From contig NZ_JAJUIS010000003.1 in NCBI RefSeq assembly GCF_029267515.1, positions 1-64,000 on the forward strand: DNA of 64,000 nucleotides. Direction: 5' to 3'. Shown here in pieces: positions 37,746-47,364 of the stretch. The notes under the pieces were generated by a model, which saw nothing but the letters and a program-made list of their open reading frames with translations, had not been told where the DNA came from and searched no databases. The first letter of the stretch is position 1. Each line of letters begins with the position of its first letter. The position numbers and the translations under genes are program-made. This stretch comes from Seleniivibrio woodruffii (GTDB lineage: Bacteria; Chrysiogenota; Deferribacteres; Deferribacterales; Geovibrionaceae).

Positions 37746-38294
37746 ATGAAAAAGGTGCTTGTTATACTTGCGGACGGATTTGAAGAGATTGAGGCGGTCA
37801 CTGTTGTGGACATCCTCCGCAGGGCAGAGATAGAAACAGTCACCTGTGCGCTGAAAGAGGGGCTTGTTGAAAGCGCCAGAGGTATGCGTATGGAGGCGGA
37901 CACGGAGATTTCAAGGATAGACGCCAACGAATTCGATATGATAGTTCTGCCGGGCGGACTTCAGGGCGCAAAAAATATAGATGAGGACGAGAACGTCCAG
38001 AATATAATAAGAAAATACATGCGTGAAGAGCGGTTTGTTGCCGCCATATGCGCTTCACCTTATATGCTCGCAAAGAGCGGACAGATAAAGGACTGCATGA
38101 TGACCTGCTACCCGACGTTTAAAGGGATAGTGGAACAGCTCTGCGAATATCAGCTTGCGGAGGTGGTTGTGGACGAGAATATTATAACAAGCCGTGGTCC
38201 CGCCACAGCTCCGGAATTCGCTTTCACACTTGTTGAGCTTCTGAAAAGCGAAACTGCCGCACAGAAACTGCGGGAAGGTATGCTTTACGTCTGA
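37746..38294 (+). CDS. DJ-1/PfpI (ThiJ) family protein
   Basis: KVLVILADGFEEIEAVTVVDILRRAEI; VAAICASPYMLAKSG. Confidence 0.95.
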   Translation: MKKVLVILADGFEEIEAVTVVDILRRAEIETVTCALKEGLVESARGMRMEADTEISRIDANEFDMIVLPGGLQGAKNIDEDENVQNIIRKYMREERFVAAICASPYMLAKSGQIKDCMMTCYPTFKGIVEQLCEYQLAEVVVDENIITSRGPATAPEFAFTLVELLKSETAAQKLREGMLYV

Positions 38295-38302
38295 AAAGTA
38301 AT

Positions 38303-38318
38303 TAGCACGCGTTTTGCT
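38303..38318 (+). promoter_or_regulatory. Candidate sigma54-like promoter before orphan gene 38344-38940
   Basis: TAGCAC-GCGTT-TTGCT: one mismatch to TGGCAC-N5-TTGCW, but at the conserved -24 GG. Also forms TTAGCA...TGCTAA dyad. Confidence 0.35.
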
Positions 38319-38343
38319 AAAACTCTGTATACGAGGTGCAGTT

Positions 38344-38940
38344 ATGAACAGTATATGGAGCGTTAAGGAGACTGAAAACGATGGCGGCGTCCAGTTTAAG
38401 AAACCGTCAACTGTCTCTGAACAAGTGGATTTTACACTTATGATGATGAACATGTCCGGCACATCGGCGGTGGAACAGTTTCAGGCGATGGGGGATGGAA
38501 ATTCCCTCACAGAGACACAGCCTCTTCTTCCCACGCGTCAGAATGTGGAGGAAATTTCCGCCTATATGGAGGAACAGATTAACGAGGCTTTCAGAAGAGC
38601 GGGCATAAGCACGGACGAAGCCGTAACTTTCACCGTGGGTTCGGATGGCAGTCTGAACATTGCAGGCGACAGAGAGGATATCGGCGAAATTCAGGAACTT
38701 TTCGAAAATAATCCCGAACTTTCAGAGGATATGACCAACTTCATAGGGCTTGCTTCTCAGATGCCAAAATTTGAACGTGCTATAGAGTTTCAGATAAAAT
38801 ATGAAAACGCCGACAGCAAAAGGGAGATAGATGCTCTGCTGAAAGAGTACGCCGACCTGTTCGACGGGGAGGAGCACTATGAATCCACCTTTGCTTTCGA
38901 CAGCGGCGGAATAGATATTGACACGACTTTTACCGCATAA
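38344..38940 (+). CDS. Hypothetical acidic protein (198 aa), no recognised family
   Basis: ATG with GAGGTG upstream; MNSIWSVKETENDGGVQFKKPSTVSEQVDFTLMMMNMSG.... Confidence 0.75.
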   Translation: MNSIWSVKETENDGGVQFKKPSTVSEQVDFTLMMMNMSGTSAVEQFQAMGDGNSLTETQPLLPTRQNVEEISAYMEEQINEAFRRAGISTDEAVTFTVGSDGSLNIAGDREDIGEIQELFENNPELSEDMTNFIGLASQMPKFERAIEFQIKYENADSKREIDALLKEYADLFDGEEHYESTFAFDSGGIDIDTTFTA

Positions 38941-38943
38941 TCT

Positions 38944-39023
38944 GAGACTGCCGCGTCAGCCTGCGGCTTCCCCTCAGAGACATTTTCTGTCTTCGCGGGG
39001 AGCGCCGGCGACGCGGCGATCTC
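38944..39023. repeat. 80-bp imperfect palindromic extragenic element
   Basis: Ends GAGACTGCCGCGTC and GACGCGGCGATCTC pair 12/14; core shared with elements near 44.2 and 55.5 kb. Confidence 0.7.
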
Positions 39024-39026
39024 TAT

Positions 39027-39533
39027 TTATTTTTTTATGAAAGCAAGCAGTTTTTCATAGTCCGGTGCATTTGTCGCTTCGGGTACTATCTCCGCATAGG
39101 TCACAACATCGTTTTTGTCCACAACGAATACAGCGCGGGCGAGCAGGCGGAGTTCCTTTATCAGAACGCCGAAAGCTGTTCCGAAGGATGCGTCTCTGTG
39201 GTCGGAGAGCGCAACTGCCTTATCTATCTCCGCAACTGTGCAGAATCTCTTGATGGCAAAGGGAAGATCCATGCTGATGTTGAGCATTATTATATCGTCG
39301 CCCATGGATGCAACCTCTGTGTTGAGTCTGCGGAGCTGAAAATCGCATACGGGTGTATCCAGCGAGGGTGTGACGCTGATAACTTTAGTTTTACCTGCAT
39401 AATCTTTAAGTGAAACTGGTGCAAGTGTCTGGGACACAACTGTGAAATCCGGGACTTTATCGCCGACTTTTACTTCGCCGCCAACAAGCGTCATGGGATT
39501 TCCTTTCATGGTTACAATGCCGGTTCTTTCCAT
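39027..39533 (-). CDS. tpx: Thiol peroxidase Tpx
   Basis: VISVTPSLDTPVCDFQLRRLNTEVA; DLPFAIKRFCTVAEID. Confidence 0.97.
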   Translation of the reverse strand: MERTGIVTMKGNPMTLVGGEVKVGDKVPDFTVVSQTLAPVSLKDYAGKTKVISVTPSLDTPVCDFQLRRLNTEVASMGDDIIMLNISMDLPFAIKRFCTVAEIDKAVALSDHRDASFGTAFGVLIKELRLLARAVFVVDKNDVVTYAEIVPEATNAPDYEKLLAFIKK

Positions 39534-39742
39534 ATAAATCTCCTTGATTTTGGATATGCGTAATTATACACTAATTATATGCTTTAATGACATATAAAGG
39601 GTGTTTTTTGTTTACAAACATTTCCAGAAATCCGATTGCTTAATGCGGACATAGGTTTAAAAGACAACAGATCTTTTGCGCCTTTTTGTCCGTTTTCTTA
39701 AATTCTTTAAATATTATGAACTTACAAATACGGAGATCGGAA

Positions 39743-40699
39743 ATGAAAAATATATTCAGAGTTATCTTTGCGTCCAGAGAAATATACGGGCTCACAGGCG
39801 GATACCGCGCTGTGCTTTCCGGCAGATTCAGAAGCACGTCGGAAAGTTTTCCGGTGGTCGGTGATATGGTCTGGTGCAGCGACGGATACGTTATTGAAAG
39901 CATTGAGCCGCGCACAAGCGAACTGAAACGCAGCAGTCCATCAGGAGGCGCGGGTATGCAGATTCTGGCGGCGAACGCCACTCATCTGCTGATAGTTATG
40001 GCTATGGGAGCGGGTTTCAGCATCCGCAGGCTGGAACGGTTCCTTGTTCTTGCCGCATCCTCAGGGGTTCAGCCTGTGGTGGCGCTCACCAAGTGCGACC
40101 TTGTAAATCCGGTGGACGGAGCCGTGTGGGAAAGCGAGGTGCGCGATGCCGCGGACGCGCCTGTATTCTGCACCAGCACAGTTACCGGAGAGGGGCTTGA
40201 TGAGCTTGCAGGGTACTTTTCCGCAGGGGATATTATATGCCTGACAGGGCTTTCCGGTGCAGGAAAGTCAAGTCTGCTGAATACATTGTGCGGAACGGGG
40301 CTTGAGACCTCCTCAGTGCGTGAGAGCGACGGCAGGGGCAGACACACCACAACTGCAAGGCATTTCATAGAGTCTGAGAGAGGTTTTGCTTTCATAGACA
40401 CACCGGGGCTGCGCGAAGTGGGCATAGGCGGCGATGTCGAAGCCGTTGAAGAGGTGTTTGACGACATCGTGCAGTATGCGAAGATGTGTCGTTTTTCGGA
40501 CTGCTCCCACACCGACGAGCCGGGATGCGCCGTGCTGGCAGCGGTTGCGGACGGTCTTTTGAGCGCGGACAGGCTGAAAAGTCTTCATAAGCTGAAAAAA
40601 GAGGCTGCGGCAAAGAACGAAGCGGAACGGAAGGTCAGGGACAGGAATCTGTCTAAACTTGTTAAACAGGTGACAAAACTTAAACGAAGCCACCGCTGA
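39743..40699 (+). CDS. rsgA: Small ribosomal subunit biogenesis GTPase RsgA
   Basis: Circularly permuted GTPase: ALTKCDLV, GLSGAGKSSLLNTL, RHTTTARHF, DTPGLREVGI, Zn-binding C..SDCSHTDEPGC. Confidence 0.96.
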   Translation: MKNIFRVIFASREIYGLTGGYRAVLSGRFRSTSESFPVVGDMVWCSDGYVIESIEPRTSELKRSSPSGGAGMQILAANATHLLIVMAMGAGFSIRRLERFLVLAASSGVQPVVALTKCDLVNPVDGAVWESEVRDAADAPVFCTSTVTGEGLDELAGYFSAGDIICLTGLSGAGKSSLLNTLCGTGLETSSVRESDGRGRHTTTARHFIESERGFAFIDTPGLREVGIGGDVEAVEEVFDDIVQYAKMCRFSDCSHTDEPGCAVLAAVADGLLSADRLKSLHKLKKEAAAKNEAERKVRDRNLSKLVKQVTKLKRSHR

Positions 40700-40764
40700 T
40701 ATAGGCAGTTTCAAAATAAGCTAAATTGTGATATGTTTAGGTATGTTTTAATCTGAGGTGTTTT

Positions 40765-41184
40765 ATGCCTAATGTGACACGAATTACGGTTTCCATAGAC
40801 GAACCGCTTCTGGAGCAGTTCGAGAAATTTCTTGAAGAGAACGGATATCCCACAAGGTCGGAAGGCGTTAAGAGTATCATGCGCAAGGCGCTCATAGAGA
40901 ATGAGTGGCAGACGGGGCATACGGAAGTTGCCGCAACCATAAGCATGGTATACGACCACCATAAAGCAGGTGTTATGCAGAAACTTACTGATATTCAGCA
41001 TGATTTCGGCGAACTTGTGGTCTGCACTCAGCACGTTCACCTTGACCATCACAACTGTATGGAAGTTCTTATCCTTAAAGGGCTTTCCGAAAGGATAAGG
41101 GATTTTCACAACGCTCTGAAATCCGTAAAGGGACTTAAACACTGCGCTCTCTCCGCCGCAACGACGGGAGAGGATATTCACTGA
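40765..41184 (+). CDS. nikR: Nickel-responsive regulator NikR
   Basis: RHH N-terminus RITVSIDEPLLEQFEKFLEENGYPTRSEGVKSIMRKAL; HVHLDHHNCMEVLILKG nickel-site motif. Confidence 0.95.
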   Translation: MPNVTRITVSIDEPLLEQFEKFLEENGYPTRSEGVKSIMRKALIENEWQTGHTEVAATISMVYDHHKAGVMQKLTDIQHDFGELVVCTQHVHLDHHNCMEVLILKGLSERIRDFHNALKSVKGLKHCALSAATTGEDIH

Positions 41185-41936
41185 TTTATAAAGATTCCGG
41201 CAGCTTCTCCGGCAAGCTGTTGACGTAATTTTAAATGTTCGGGTGAATCTGTTGCAATGCGGACAGCAAAGTAATATGTTTCATCCGGACATTCATAATA
41301 TCCGACATACCAGCCTGAGCGGTCTTTCGTTGCCCATCCTGTTTTTCCGTACAGAGTGCATCCTTTGAAACTGCCTGAAAGCATTGCGTCCTGAACGTAT
41401 CTTACCGCCGCCTGATTCAAACGGAAATAATTAGTATTGAATTTATACAGGAAATCTATTTGCTCAACCGGACTTATCCTCAGATTGCCGATGAGCCAGA
41501 AAGGGTATTCGCCGGATATGTCCCTGTTTCCGTAGTCAAAAGCTGAAACGTATACATTCAGCACATCCTGTCCGAGTTTTCTGCCTGTTTCTTCAAAAAC
41601 CCATACGGCGCTTGTCCTTATTGCGTCTCTCATCGTCATATCCCTGTTCCAGACATCTGTTCCGCGCTTTGTGCCGTCCCATTTGAAAACGGTGTCCGGG
41701 CTGATAATACCGGAATCCAGAGCAGCGAGTGCGTGGGGTATTTTGAATGTGCTGGCAGGAAGATATTCTGCTGTGGCTTTTTTTATGTCTGAAACGTAGA
41801 CAGTGCCTTTTGATGCAGGATAAAAAGCTATTGCCGCATCATATGGCGCCGCAAGTTTTTTAAGAATATCCGACTGTTGAATTTCGTATGCGTTTGCCGT
41901 TGAGAAACAGAAAAGCAGAATTATTAAGTATTTCAT
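41178..41936 (-). CDS. Class D (OXA-type) beta-lactamase
   Basis: Signal peptide; active-site PASTFKIPHALAALDSG, SAV, YGN and KTGW motifs in class D order. Start refined to MKYLIILLF. Confidence 0.93.
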   Translation of the reverse strand: MKYLIILLFCFSTANAYEIQQSDILKKLAAPYDAAIAFYPASKGTVYVSDIKKATAEYLPASTFKIPHALAALDSGIISPDTVFKWDGTKRGTDVWNRDMTMRDAIRTSAVWVFEETGRKLGQDVLNVYVSAFDYGNRDISGEYPFWLIGNLRISPVEQIDFLYKFNTNYFRLNQAAVRYVQDAMLSGSFKGCTLYGKTGWATKDRSGWYVGYYECPDETYYFAVRIATDSPEHLKLRQQLAGEAAGIFINQ

Positions 41937-41941
41937 AATAG

Positions 41942-41974
41942 TAAAAAGGGACTGCCGTTTTGCGGCAGCCCCGT
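41942..41974 (-). terminator. Rho-independent terminator of glyQ
   Basis: On the minus strand GGGGCTGCCG-CAAAA-CGGCAGTCCC-TTTTT. Confidence 0.8.
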
Positions 41975-41980
41975 CAGAAA

Positions 41981-42850
41981 TTATCTTCCCAGAAGGGGAA
42001 AACCGAGTTCCTCTCTGTGTTTCAGGTAGTTTTCTGCGCATATCTTTGCCAGATAGCGCACGCGGGCGATGTAGCCGGTGCGTTCGGTTACGGAGATTGC
42101 GCTTCTTGCGTCCAGAAGATTGAAAGTGTGGCTGCATTTCAGGCAGTAGTCATATGCCGGAAGGGGCAGGTTCACTCCGTTCAGCCTTTTGCACTCGTTT
42201 TCATACATATCGAACAGTTTGAACAGCATATCCGTGTCCGCGTGTTCGAAGTTATGGGCGGAATACTGAACCTCGTTGGCGTGGTAAACGTCTCTGTAGG
42301 TTATCTTTTCGTTCCATTTAAGGTCGTACACGGATTCAACGCCCTGAAGGTACATGGTGATACGTTCCAGACCGTAGGTAATCTCGCCTGAAACTGGTTT
42401 CAGGTCAATACCGCCCGCCTGCTGGAAATATGTGAACTGGGTGATTTCCATGCCGTCCAGCCATACTTCCCAGCCAAGTCCCCAAGCGCCTAAGGTGGGT
42501 GATTCCCAGTCGTCCTCTACGAAACGGATGTCGTGTTCCGTCTTGTCTATGCCGAGCTGTTTCAGGGACTCAAGGTAAAGCTCCTGAATATTGTCGGGCG
42601 AGGGTTTCAGGATAACCTGAAACTGATAATAGTGCTGGAGTCTGTTTGGGTTTTCGCCGTATCTGCCGTCTGTGGGTCTGCGGCTGGGCTCAACGTAGCA
42701 AACGTTCCACGGTTCAGGTCCCAGACAGCGCAGGAAGGTTGCGGGGTTGAAGGTACCCGCGCCCACTTCTATGTCGTATGGCTGATACACTATACAGCCC
42801 TGATCAGCCCAGAATCTTTGAAGTTTCAGTATTACGTCCTGAAAATACAT
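41981..42850 (-). CDS. glyQ: Glycyl-tRNA synthetase alpha subunit
   Basis: [70 protein letters not shown]. Confidence 0.98.
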   Translation of the reverse strand: MYFQDVILKLQRFWADQGCIVYQPYDIEVGAGTFNPATFLRCLGPEPWNVCYVEPSRRPTDGRYGENPNRLQHYYQFQVILKPSPDNIQELYLESLKQLGIDKTEHDIRFVEDDWESPTLGAWGLGWEVWLDGMEITQFTYFQQAGGIDLKPVSGEITYGLERITMYLQGVESVYDLKWNEKITYRDVYHANEVQYSAHNFEHADTDMLFKLFDMYENECKRLNGVNLPLPAYDYCLKCSHTFNLLDARSAISVTERTGYIARVRYLAKICAENYLKHREELGFPLLGR

Positions 42851-42863
42851 TAGCTTATCTCCG

Positions 42864-44075
42864 TTATTTCTTTGCTCTGGCGGCGTGAGCTTTCAGAGGG
42901 AGTGCGTGGAGTTTTATGAAGCCCACAGCGTCCGTCTGGTTGTATGCGCCTGAATCGTCTTCCATGGAAACAACAAGCTGGTTGTACAGCGAGTATTTGG
43001 ACTCGCGTCCGATACATGTGACGTTGCCTTTGTAAAGTTCGAGGCGTACCTTGCCTGTAACGTATTTCTGGCTTTCGTCAAGCAGCGCGCGGAGGCAGTC
43101 CATTTCCGGGCTGTACCAGTAGCCGTTGTATACAAGTGTGGCGAATCTGGGCATAAGTGTTTCTTTAAGGTTGATGGTGCCCGCGTCAAGCGTAAGCGCC
43201 TCAAGGTCGCGGTGTGCAGCATAAAGTATTGTACCGCCGGGTGTTTCGTACACGCCGCGGGATTTCATGCCGACATATCTGCTTTCAACCATATCGATAC
43301 GTCCGATGCCGTGTTTTCCGCCTATTTTGTTAAGCTCTTTCAGCATTTCTGCCGGAGAGTATTTCTTGCCGTTCAGTTTTACAGCCACGCCTTTTTCGAA
43401 TTTAAGTTCGATTATTTCGGCTTCGTCGGGAGCATTTTTAGGGTCTGTGGTATATTCGAACATGTCAGCGGGCGGGCGTTTTGACGGGTCTTCAAGTATA
43501 CCCGCTTCAAAGCTGATGTGGAGCAGGTTGTCGTCTGAACTCCATGGTTTGTCCGCAGTCGCTTTAACGGGGATGCCGTGTTCCTGTGCGAAGTCCATAG
43601 CCTCTTTACGTCCTTTGATAACGTTGAAGAATTCGGGCATTCTCCATGGAACTATTGTTTTCAGTTCGGGGTTGAGAGCCGCAGCCGTAAGTTCGAAACG
43701 AACCTGATCGTTTCCTTTGCCTGTTGCTCCGTGTGCGAGGAATTTAGCCCCGACTTTTTCAGCAACCTCAACCATGCCTTTTGCGATGATGGGGCGTGCG
43801 AGTGAGGTACCGAGCAGATATCTGCCTTCGTAAACGGCATTGAATTTAACCGCTTCGAAAACGAAATCTTCAACGAATTCCTCTTTAAGGTCGAGAGCAT
43901 AAAAATCCACAGCGCCGGATTTCATAGCTTTTTCTTTGATCGCGTCAACGTCGGGAAGCTGACCGAGGTCGGCCACATATGCAACGACGTCGTAGCCTTT
44001 AAGCTGGAGCCATTTCAGAATGACTGATGTGTCCAGACCGCCGGAATAGGCGAGTACAACTTTATCTTTTGCCAT
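42864..44075 (-). CDS. argG: Argininosuccinate synthase
   Basis: [35 protein letters not shown]. Confidence 0.98.
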   Translation of the reverse strand: MAKDKVVLAYSGGLDTSVILKWLQLKGYDVVAYVADLGQLPDVDAIKEKAMKSGAVDFYALDLKEEFVEDFVFEAVKFNAVYEGRYLLGTSLARPIIAKGMVEVAEKVGAKFLAHGATGKGNDQVRFELTAAALNPELKTIVPWRMPEFFNVIKGRKEAMDFAQEHGIPVKATADKPWSSDDNLLHISFEAGILEDPSKRPPADMFEYTTDPKNAPDEAEIIELKFEKGVAVKLNGKKYSPAEMLKELNKIGGKHGIGRIDMVESRYVGMKSRGVYETPGGTILYAAHRDLEALTLDAGTINLKETLMPRFATLVYNGYWYSPEMDCLRALLDESQKYVTGKVRLELYKGNVTCIGRESKYSLYNQLVVSMEDDSGAYNQTDAVGFIKLHALPLKAHAARAKK

Positions 44076-44150
44076 TTTGTTCCTCCGAAAAAATTGTGTT
44101 TTCTATGAGATGAAGGCGAAACAGGTTCGCCATTTTTCGCTTTGCTCAAA

Positions 44151-44222
44151 GCCGCGTTGCTTACGCTCCTCGCAATGACGTCTCTGCGAGCCGAAGGCGC
44201 GGCAGTCTGTATTTACTTTCCT
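44151..44222. repeat. Dispersed palindromic extragenic element
   Basis: GCCGCGTTGCTTACGCTCCTCGCA...TGCGAGCCGAAGGCGCGGC dyad; shares GACGTCTCTG...CGCGGCAGTCTGT with 55540-55588. Confidence 0.7.
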
Positions 44223-45145
44223 CCCATCACTTTAAGCATGATGGCTTTCTGGGCGTGGAGCCTGTTCTCCGCCTCATCCCATATTATCGACATGCTGCCT
44301 TCAAGCACGTCCTCCGTGACCTCAAGTCCTCTGTATGCGGGCAGACAGTGCATGAAGAGCGTCTCTTTTCCAGTTGCCGCCATGAGAGCCGCATTGACCT
44401 GATAGTCTTTGAATATTTTCTTGCGCGCCTCTTTTTCGGCTTCCTGTCCCATGCTCGCCCAAACGTCGGTGTAGATGAAGTCCGCACCCTTAACGGCATC
44501 GTAGGGATCGCGCACCAGTTCTATTTTAGCACCGGTGGTTTCCGCTGTCTTCCTCGCTTCGTCATAAACGTGCTTTTTACACTCGTAGCCTTCGGGTGAA
44601 GCAACACTGATGTCTATGCCGAACTTCGCCGCGCCGTACAGCCATGACTGAGCCATGTTGTTGCCGTCGCCTATGAACGCCACTTTGACGTTATAGTGCC
44701 CTTTGTATTCGTATATGGTCTGAAGGTCAGCCATCACCTGACAGGGGTGAAAATCGTCCGTGAGACCGTTTATGACGGGTACGGATGCGTACTGCGCCAG
44801 TTCTTCAATTATTTCGTGTCCCTTGGTGCGTATCATGATGCCGTCAACATATCTGGAAAGGGTACGCGCGGTATCTTTTATGGTTTCGCCTCTGCCGAGC
44901 TGTATGTCGTTTGAACTGAGATAGAGCGGATAGCCGCCCAGCTCGTACATGCCCGTTTCAAAGGAGACCCTTGTTCTTGTTGAGGGTTTTTCAAATATCA
45001 TCGCCAGTTTCTTACCCTCAAGGTGGTGATGGCGCACGTTGTTTTTATTTTCCGCTTTCAGTCTGACAGCGGTCTGAATCATCTCTTTAAGGTCTTCTGC
45101 GCTCCAGTCTCTGAGGGTTAAAAAGTCTTTTTTCATGTCACTCAC
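44213..45145 (-). CDS. argF: Ornithine carbamoyltransferase
   Basis: FEKPSTRTRVSFETGMYELGG; FMHCLPAYRG. Confidence 0.97.
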   Translation of the reverse strand: MSDMKKDFLTLRDWSAEDLKEMIQTAVRLKAENKNNVRHHHLEGKKLAMIFEKPSTRTRVSFETGMYELGGYPLYLSSNDIQLGRGETIKDTARTLSRYVDGIMIRTKGHEIIEELAQYASVPVINGLTDDFHPCQVMADLQTIYEYKGHYNVKVAFIGDGNNMAQSWLYGAAKFGIDISVASPEGYECKKHVYDEARKTAETTGAKIELVRDPYDAVKGADFIYTDVWASMGQEAEKEARKKIFKDYQVNAALMAATGKETLFMHCLPAYRGLEVTEDVLEGSMSIIWDEAENRLHAQKAIMLKVMGGK

Positions 45146-46307
45146 CTATGCCCATTTCGGCAGCGGATTTCTTTATGAGCGCCAGACCTTCGTCAAGCTC
45201 TTCATATGTCACCGTAAGGGGCGGATATATTCTTATCACGTCGTTTCCTGCCGGAATGACGATAAGATTGTTGTTCATACATTTTTCTATAAATTCCTTC
45301 TGTTTCCCCGGTACTTTGATACCGGACATAAGGGCTGTGCCGTGGACGGTCACTTCCGTCTGATAGAATATTTCGTTCAGTTTGCCGATGAAATAGTCGC
45401 CCTTTTCCCGCACGTCCTGCATAAATCCTCTTTCCGTCATAACGTCAAGAACAGCCATTGCCGCGGCACATGCCAGATAGCCGCCGCCGAATGTGCTGCC
45501 GTGGGTGCCTGCGGAAAGATATTCCGCGACCTCGCGGCGCGCCATCACGGCACCCATGGGTATACCGTTGGCTATGCCCTTCGCCATGGTGATTATGTCC
45601 GGCGTTATGCCGAAATGCTTATATGCGAAGATGTCTCCTGTGCGTCCGAAACCTGTCTGTATCTCGTCGAGAATGAGCAGGATATCGTATTTCGCGCAGT
45701 ATTCGGAAACCTCAACGAGGAAGTCTCTGGAAATGAGTTCCAGCCCGCCTTCGCCCTGTATGAGTTCCAGCATCACGGCTGCCACGTCGCCCTTTTTAAC
45801 TTCGCTGAGAAACTCGCCGAAGTCGTTCTGTTTAATATGGACGAAGCAGTCCATCGTAGGCTCGAAGCCTTTTTTTACCTTTTCCTGTCCTGTGGCGGAA
45901 AGAGTCATATATGTTCTGCCGTGGAAGGAGTTTTGCAGGGTTATTACTCTGTTCCTCTTCCCTTCGTATTTTTTGTTTCCGTATATTCTTGCTATTTTGA
46001 GCGCCGCTTCGTTCGCCTCGGCGCCGGAGTTGCAGAAGAAAAGATCGCCACCGAAACCACATCGGCTCAGCCTGTCCGCGAGCTGTTCCTGAATGGGGTT
46101 GTGATACAGGTTTGACGTGTGGATGAGTGTTTCAGCCTGTTTCTGAATGGCTTGTGTTACATGCGGGTGGCAGTGTCCGAGGTTCACCACGGATATTCCG
46201 CACCCGAAATCCAGAAATGTTCTGCCGTCTGCCTCGGTGAGCCTTGCGCCTTCGCCTTTGACAAAGGTGAGGGGGTACCGCGCATAGTTCTGAAAAATTG
46301 CGGACAT
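45138..46307 (-). CDS. argD: Acetylornithine aminotransferase
   Basis: FFCNSGAEANEAALKIAR; LLILDEIQTGFGRTGDIFAYKHFGITPDIITMAKGIANG. Confidence 0.96.
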   Translation of the reverse strand: MSAIFQNYARYPLTFVKGEGARLTEADGRTFLDFGCGISVVNLGHCHPHVTQAIQKQAETLIHTSNLYHNPIQEQLADRLSRCGFGGDLFFCNSGAEANEAALKIARIYGNKKYEGKRNRVITLQNSFHGRTYMTLSATGQEKVKKGFEPTMDCFVHIKQNDFGEFLSEVKKGDVAAVMLELIQGEGGLELISRDFLVEVSEYCAKYDILLILDEIQTGFGRTGDIFAYKHFGITPDIITMAKGIANGIPMGAVMARREVAEYLSAGTHGSTFGGGYLACAAAMAVLDVMTERGFMQDVREKGDYFIGKLNEIFYQTEVTVHGTALMSGIKVPGKQKEFIEKCMNNNLIVIPAGNDVIRIYPPLTVTYEELDEGLALIKKSAAEMGIGE

Positions 46308-46533
46308 TTTGTTACCTTCTTTCGTGTTACTCCGCCCCTGCTCCCGCAGGGCGGGAAAACTCTATTAAAAGCACATTTGTAATGGTAATTCAAGGATTTT
46401 TCCCTGTTGTAAACCATGTGCGCATAAAAATAACAATATTTTAAATTATGGTGGTATAATTAAACATAAAAACATGTGTTCCCGTTATTTTGTTATGAGC
46501 CGTCCGGATTTTTCCGGCGGCGAGGAGCTATGC

Positions 46534-46632
46534 ATGATATCCACCATGTCGCCTTTAATGGTGCTTTTGCTCGCCTGCATTTCTGCAGGGGTGTGTTTGA
46601 CGGTATATTTTACCTTCGGAAGGAAAAGATAA
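46534..46632 (+). CDS. 32-aa putative membrane micropeptide (not in the ORF track)
   Basis: ATG at 46534 preceded by GAGGAG (6-nt spacer): MISTMSPLMVLLLACISAGVCLTVYFTFGRKR*; 3 nt before the next gene; predicted single TM with basic tail. Confidence 0.5.
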   Translation: MISTMSPLMVLLLACISAGVCLTVYFTFGRKR

Positions 46633-46635
46633 CGG

Positions 46636-47364
46636 ATGAAAAAAGCTGCGGCGAACTTCTTGCTTCTCCTCTCGGTTTCTTATTTTGCAATACTTTCGTC
46701 GTGGTACATCTGTTATTCAAATGACTTCTATTATCCTCTCGCGTATGTCACAGCGGACATAGGCGGGCAGATACAGAAGCGCGCACAATCGGACAGGAGA
46801 TATACTATCTTCGCCTCGGCGGATTCGGGGCAGGGGATAAACCTTTTCCACCACCTCCTGAAACGGATCGAGAACGGCGGGGAAGGTTTAGACAAACTGA
46901 CCTATGCGGACGGCGGCGGAACACGCCGTGTGTTTCTGGACTTCGCCGAGGCGGAGAGTCTTTCGGGCATGGCAGAGATGCTGAATCTGTTAAAGCGGAT
47001 GTTGCGTCCGTTCTTTCTGCTGGTTCTGCTTGTGTGCGGTTATATGTATGCTGCGAAGGTGCGTCCTTATTCATGGCGGGAGACCGCCCGCTCCCTGTCA
47101 TACGCTTTCACCGCCTTCACGGCGGTTCTTTATTTTTACGGGTTCGACAGATTTCTTAATTTTCTGCACAGAACAATATTCGGAGTTGACTCGGAATTCC
47201 TTTTCCGCAGTGGGAAAGGGCTTTTGTCTCTTATTATTCCTTATCCCTCGATGTATGTTTTTCTTTGGTGTGTTTTTCTGATAACCGCGCTTGGAAGTCT
47301 GGGTCTGCTGTATCTCATATGCGGAACGGTGGTCAACGCTTTTATTGGTAGAAAGTATCAGTAA
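46636..47364 (+). CDS. DUF1461/Lit-like integral membrane protein
   Basis: Multiple TMs; FLNFLHRTIFGVDSEFLFRSGKGLLSLIIPYPSMYVF resembles the family motif. Confidence 0.55.
   Translation: MKKAAANFLLLLSVSYFAILSSWYICYSNDFYYPLAYVTADIGGQIQKRAQSDRRYTIFASADSGQGINLFHHLLKRIENGGEGLDKLTYADGGGTRRVFLDFAEAESLSGMAEMLNLLKRMLRPFFLLVLLVCGYMYAAKVRPYSWRETARSLSYAFTAFTAVLYFYGFDRFLNFLHRTIFGVDSEFLFRSGKGLLSLIIPYPSMYVFLWCVFLITALGSLGLLYLICGTVVNAFIGRKYQ

Noticed and set aside
46390-46470. Arginine repressor (ARG box) upstream of argD
   Set aside because: AT-rich stretches resemble half-sites, but no paired palindrome near consensus could be defended.
46476-46724. ORF 46476-46724 as the gene before the Lit-like protein
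   Set aside because: It overlaps the start of 46636 in another frame; the 46534 micropeptide frame fits the SD and the gene boundary better.
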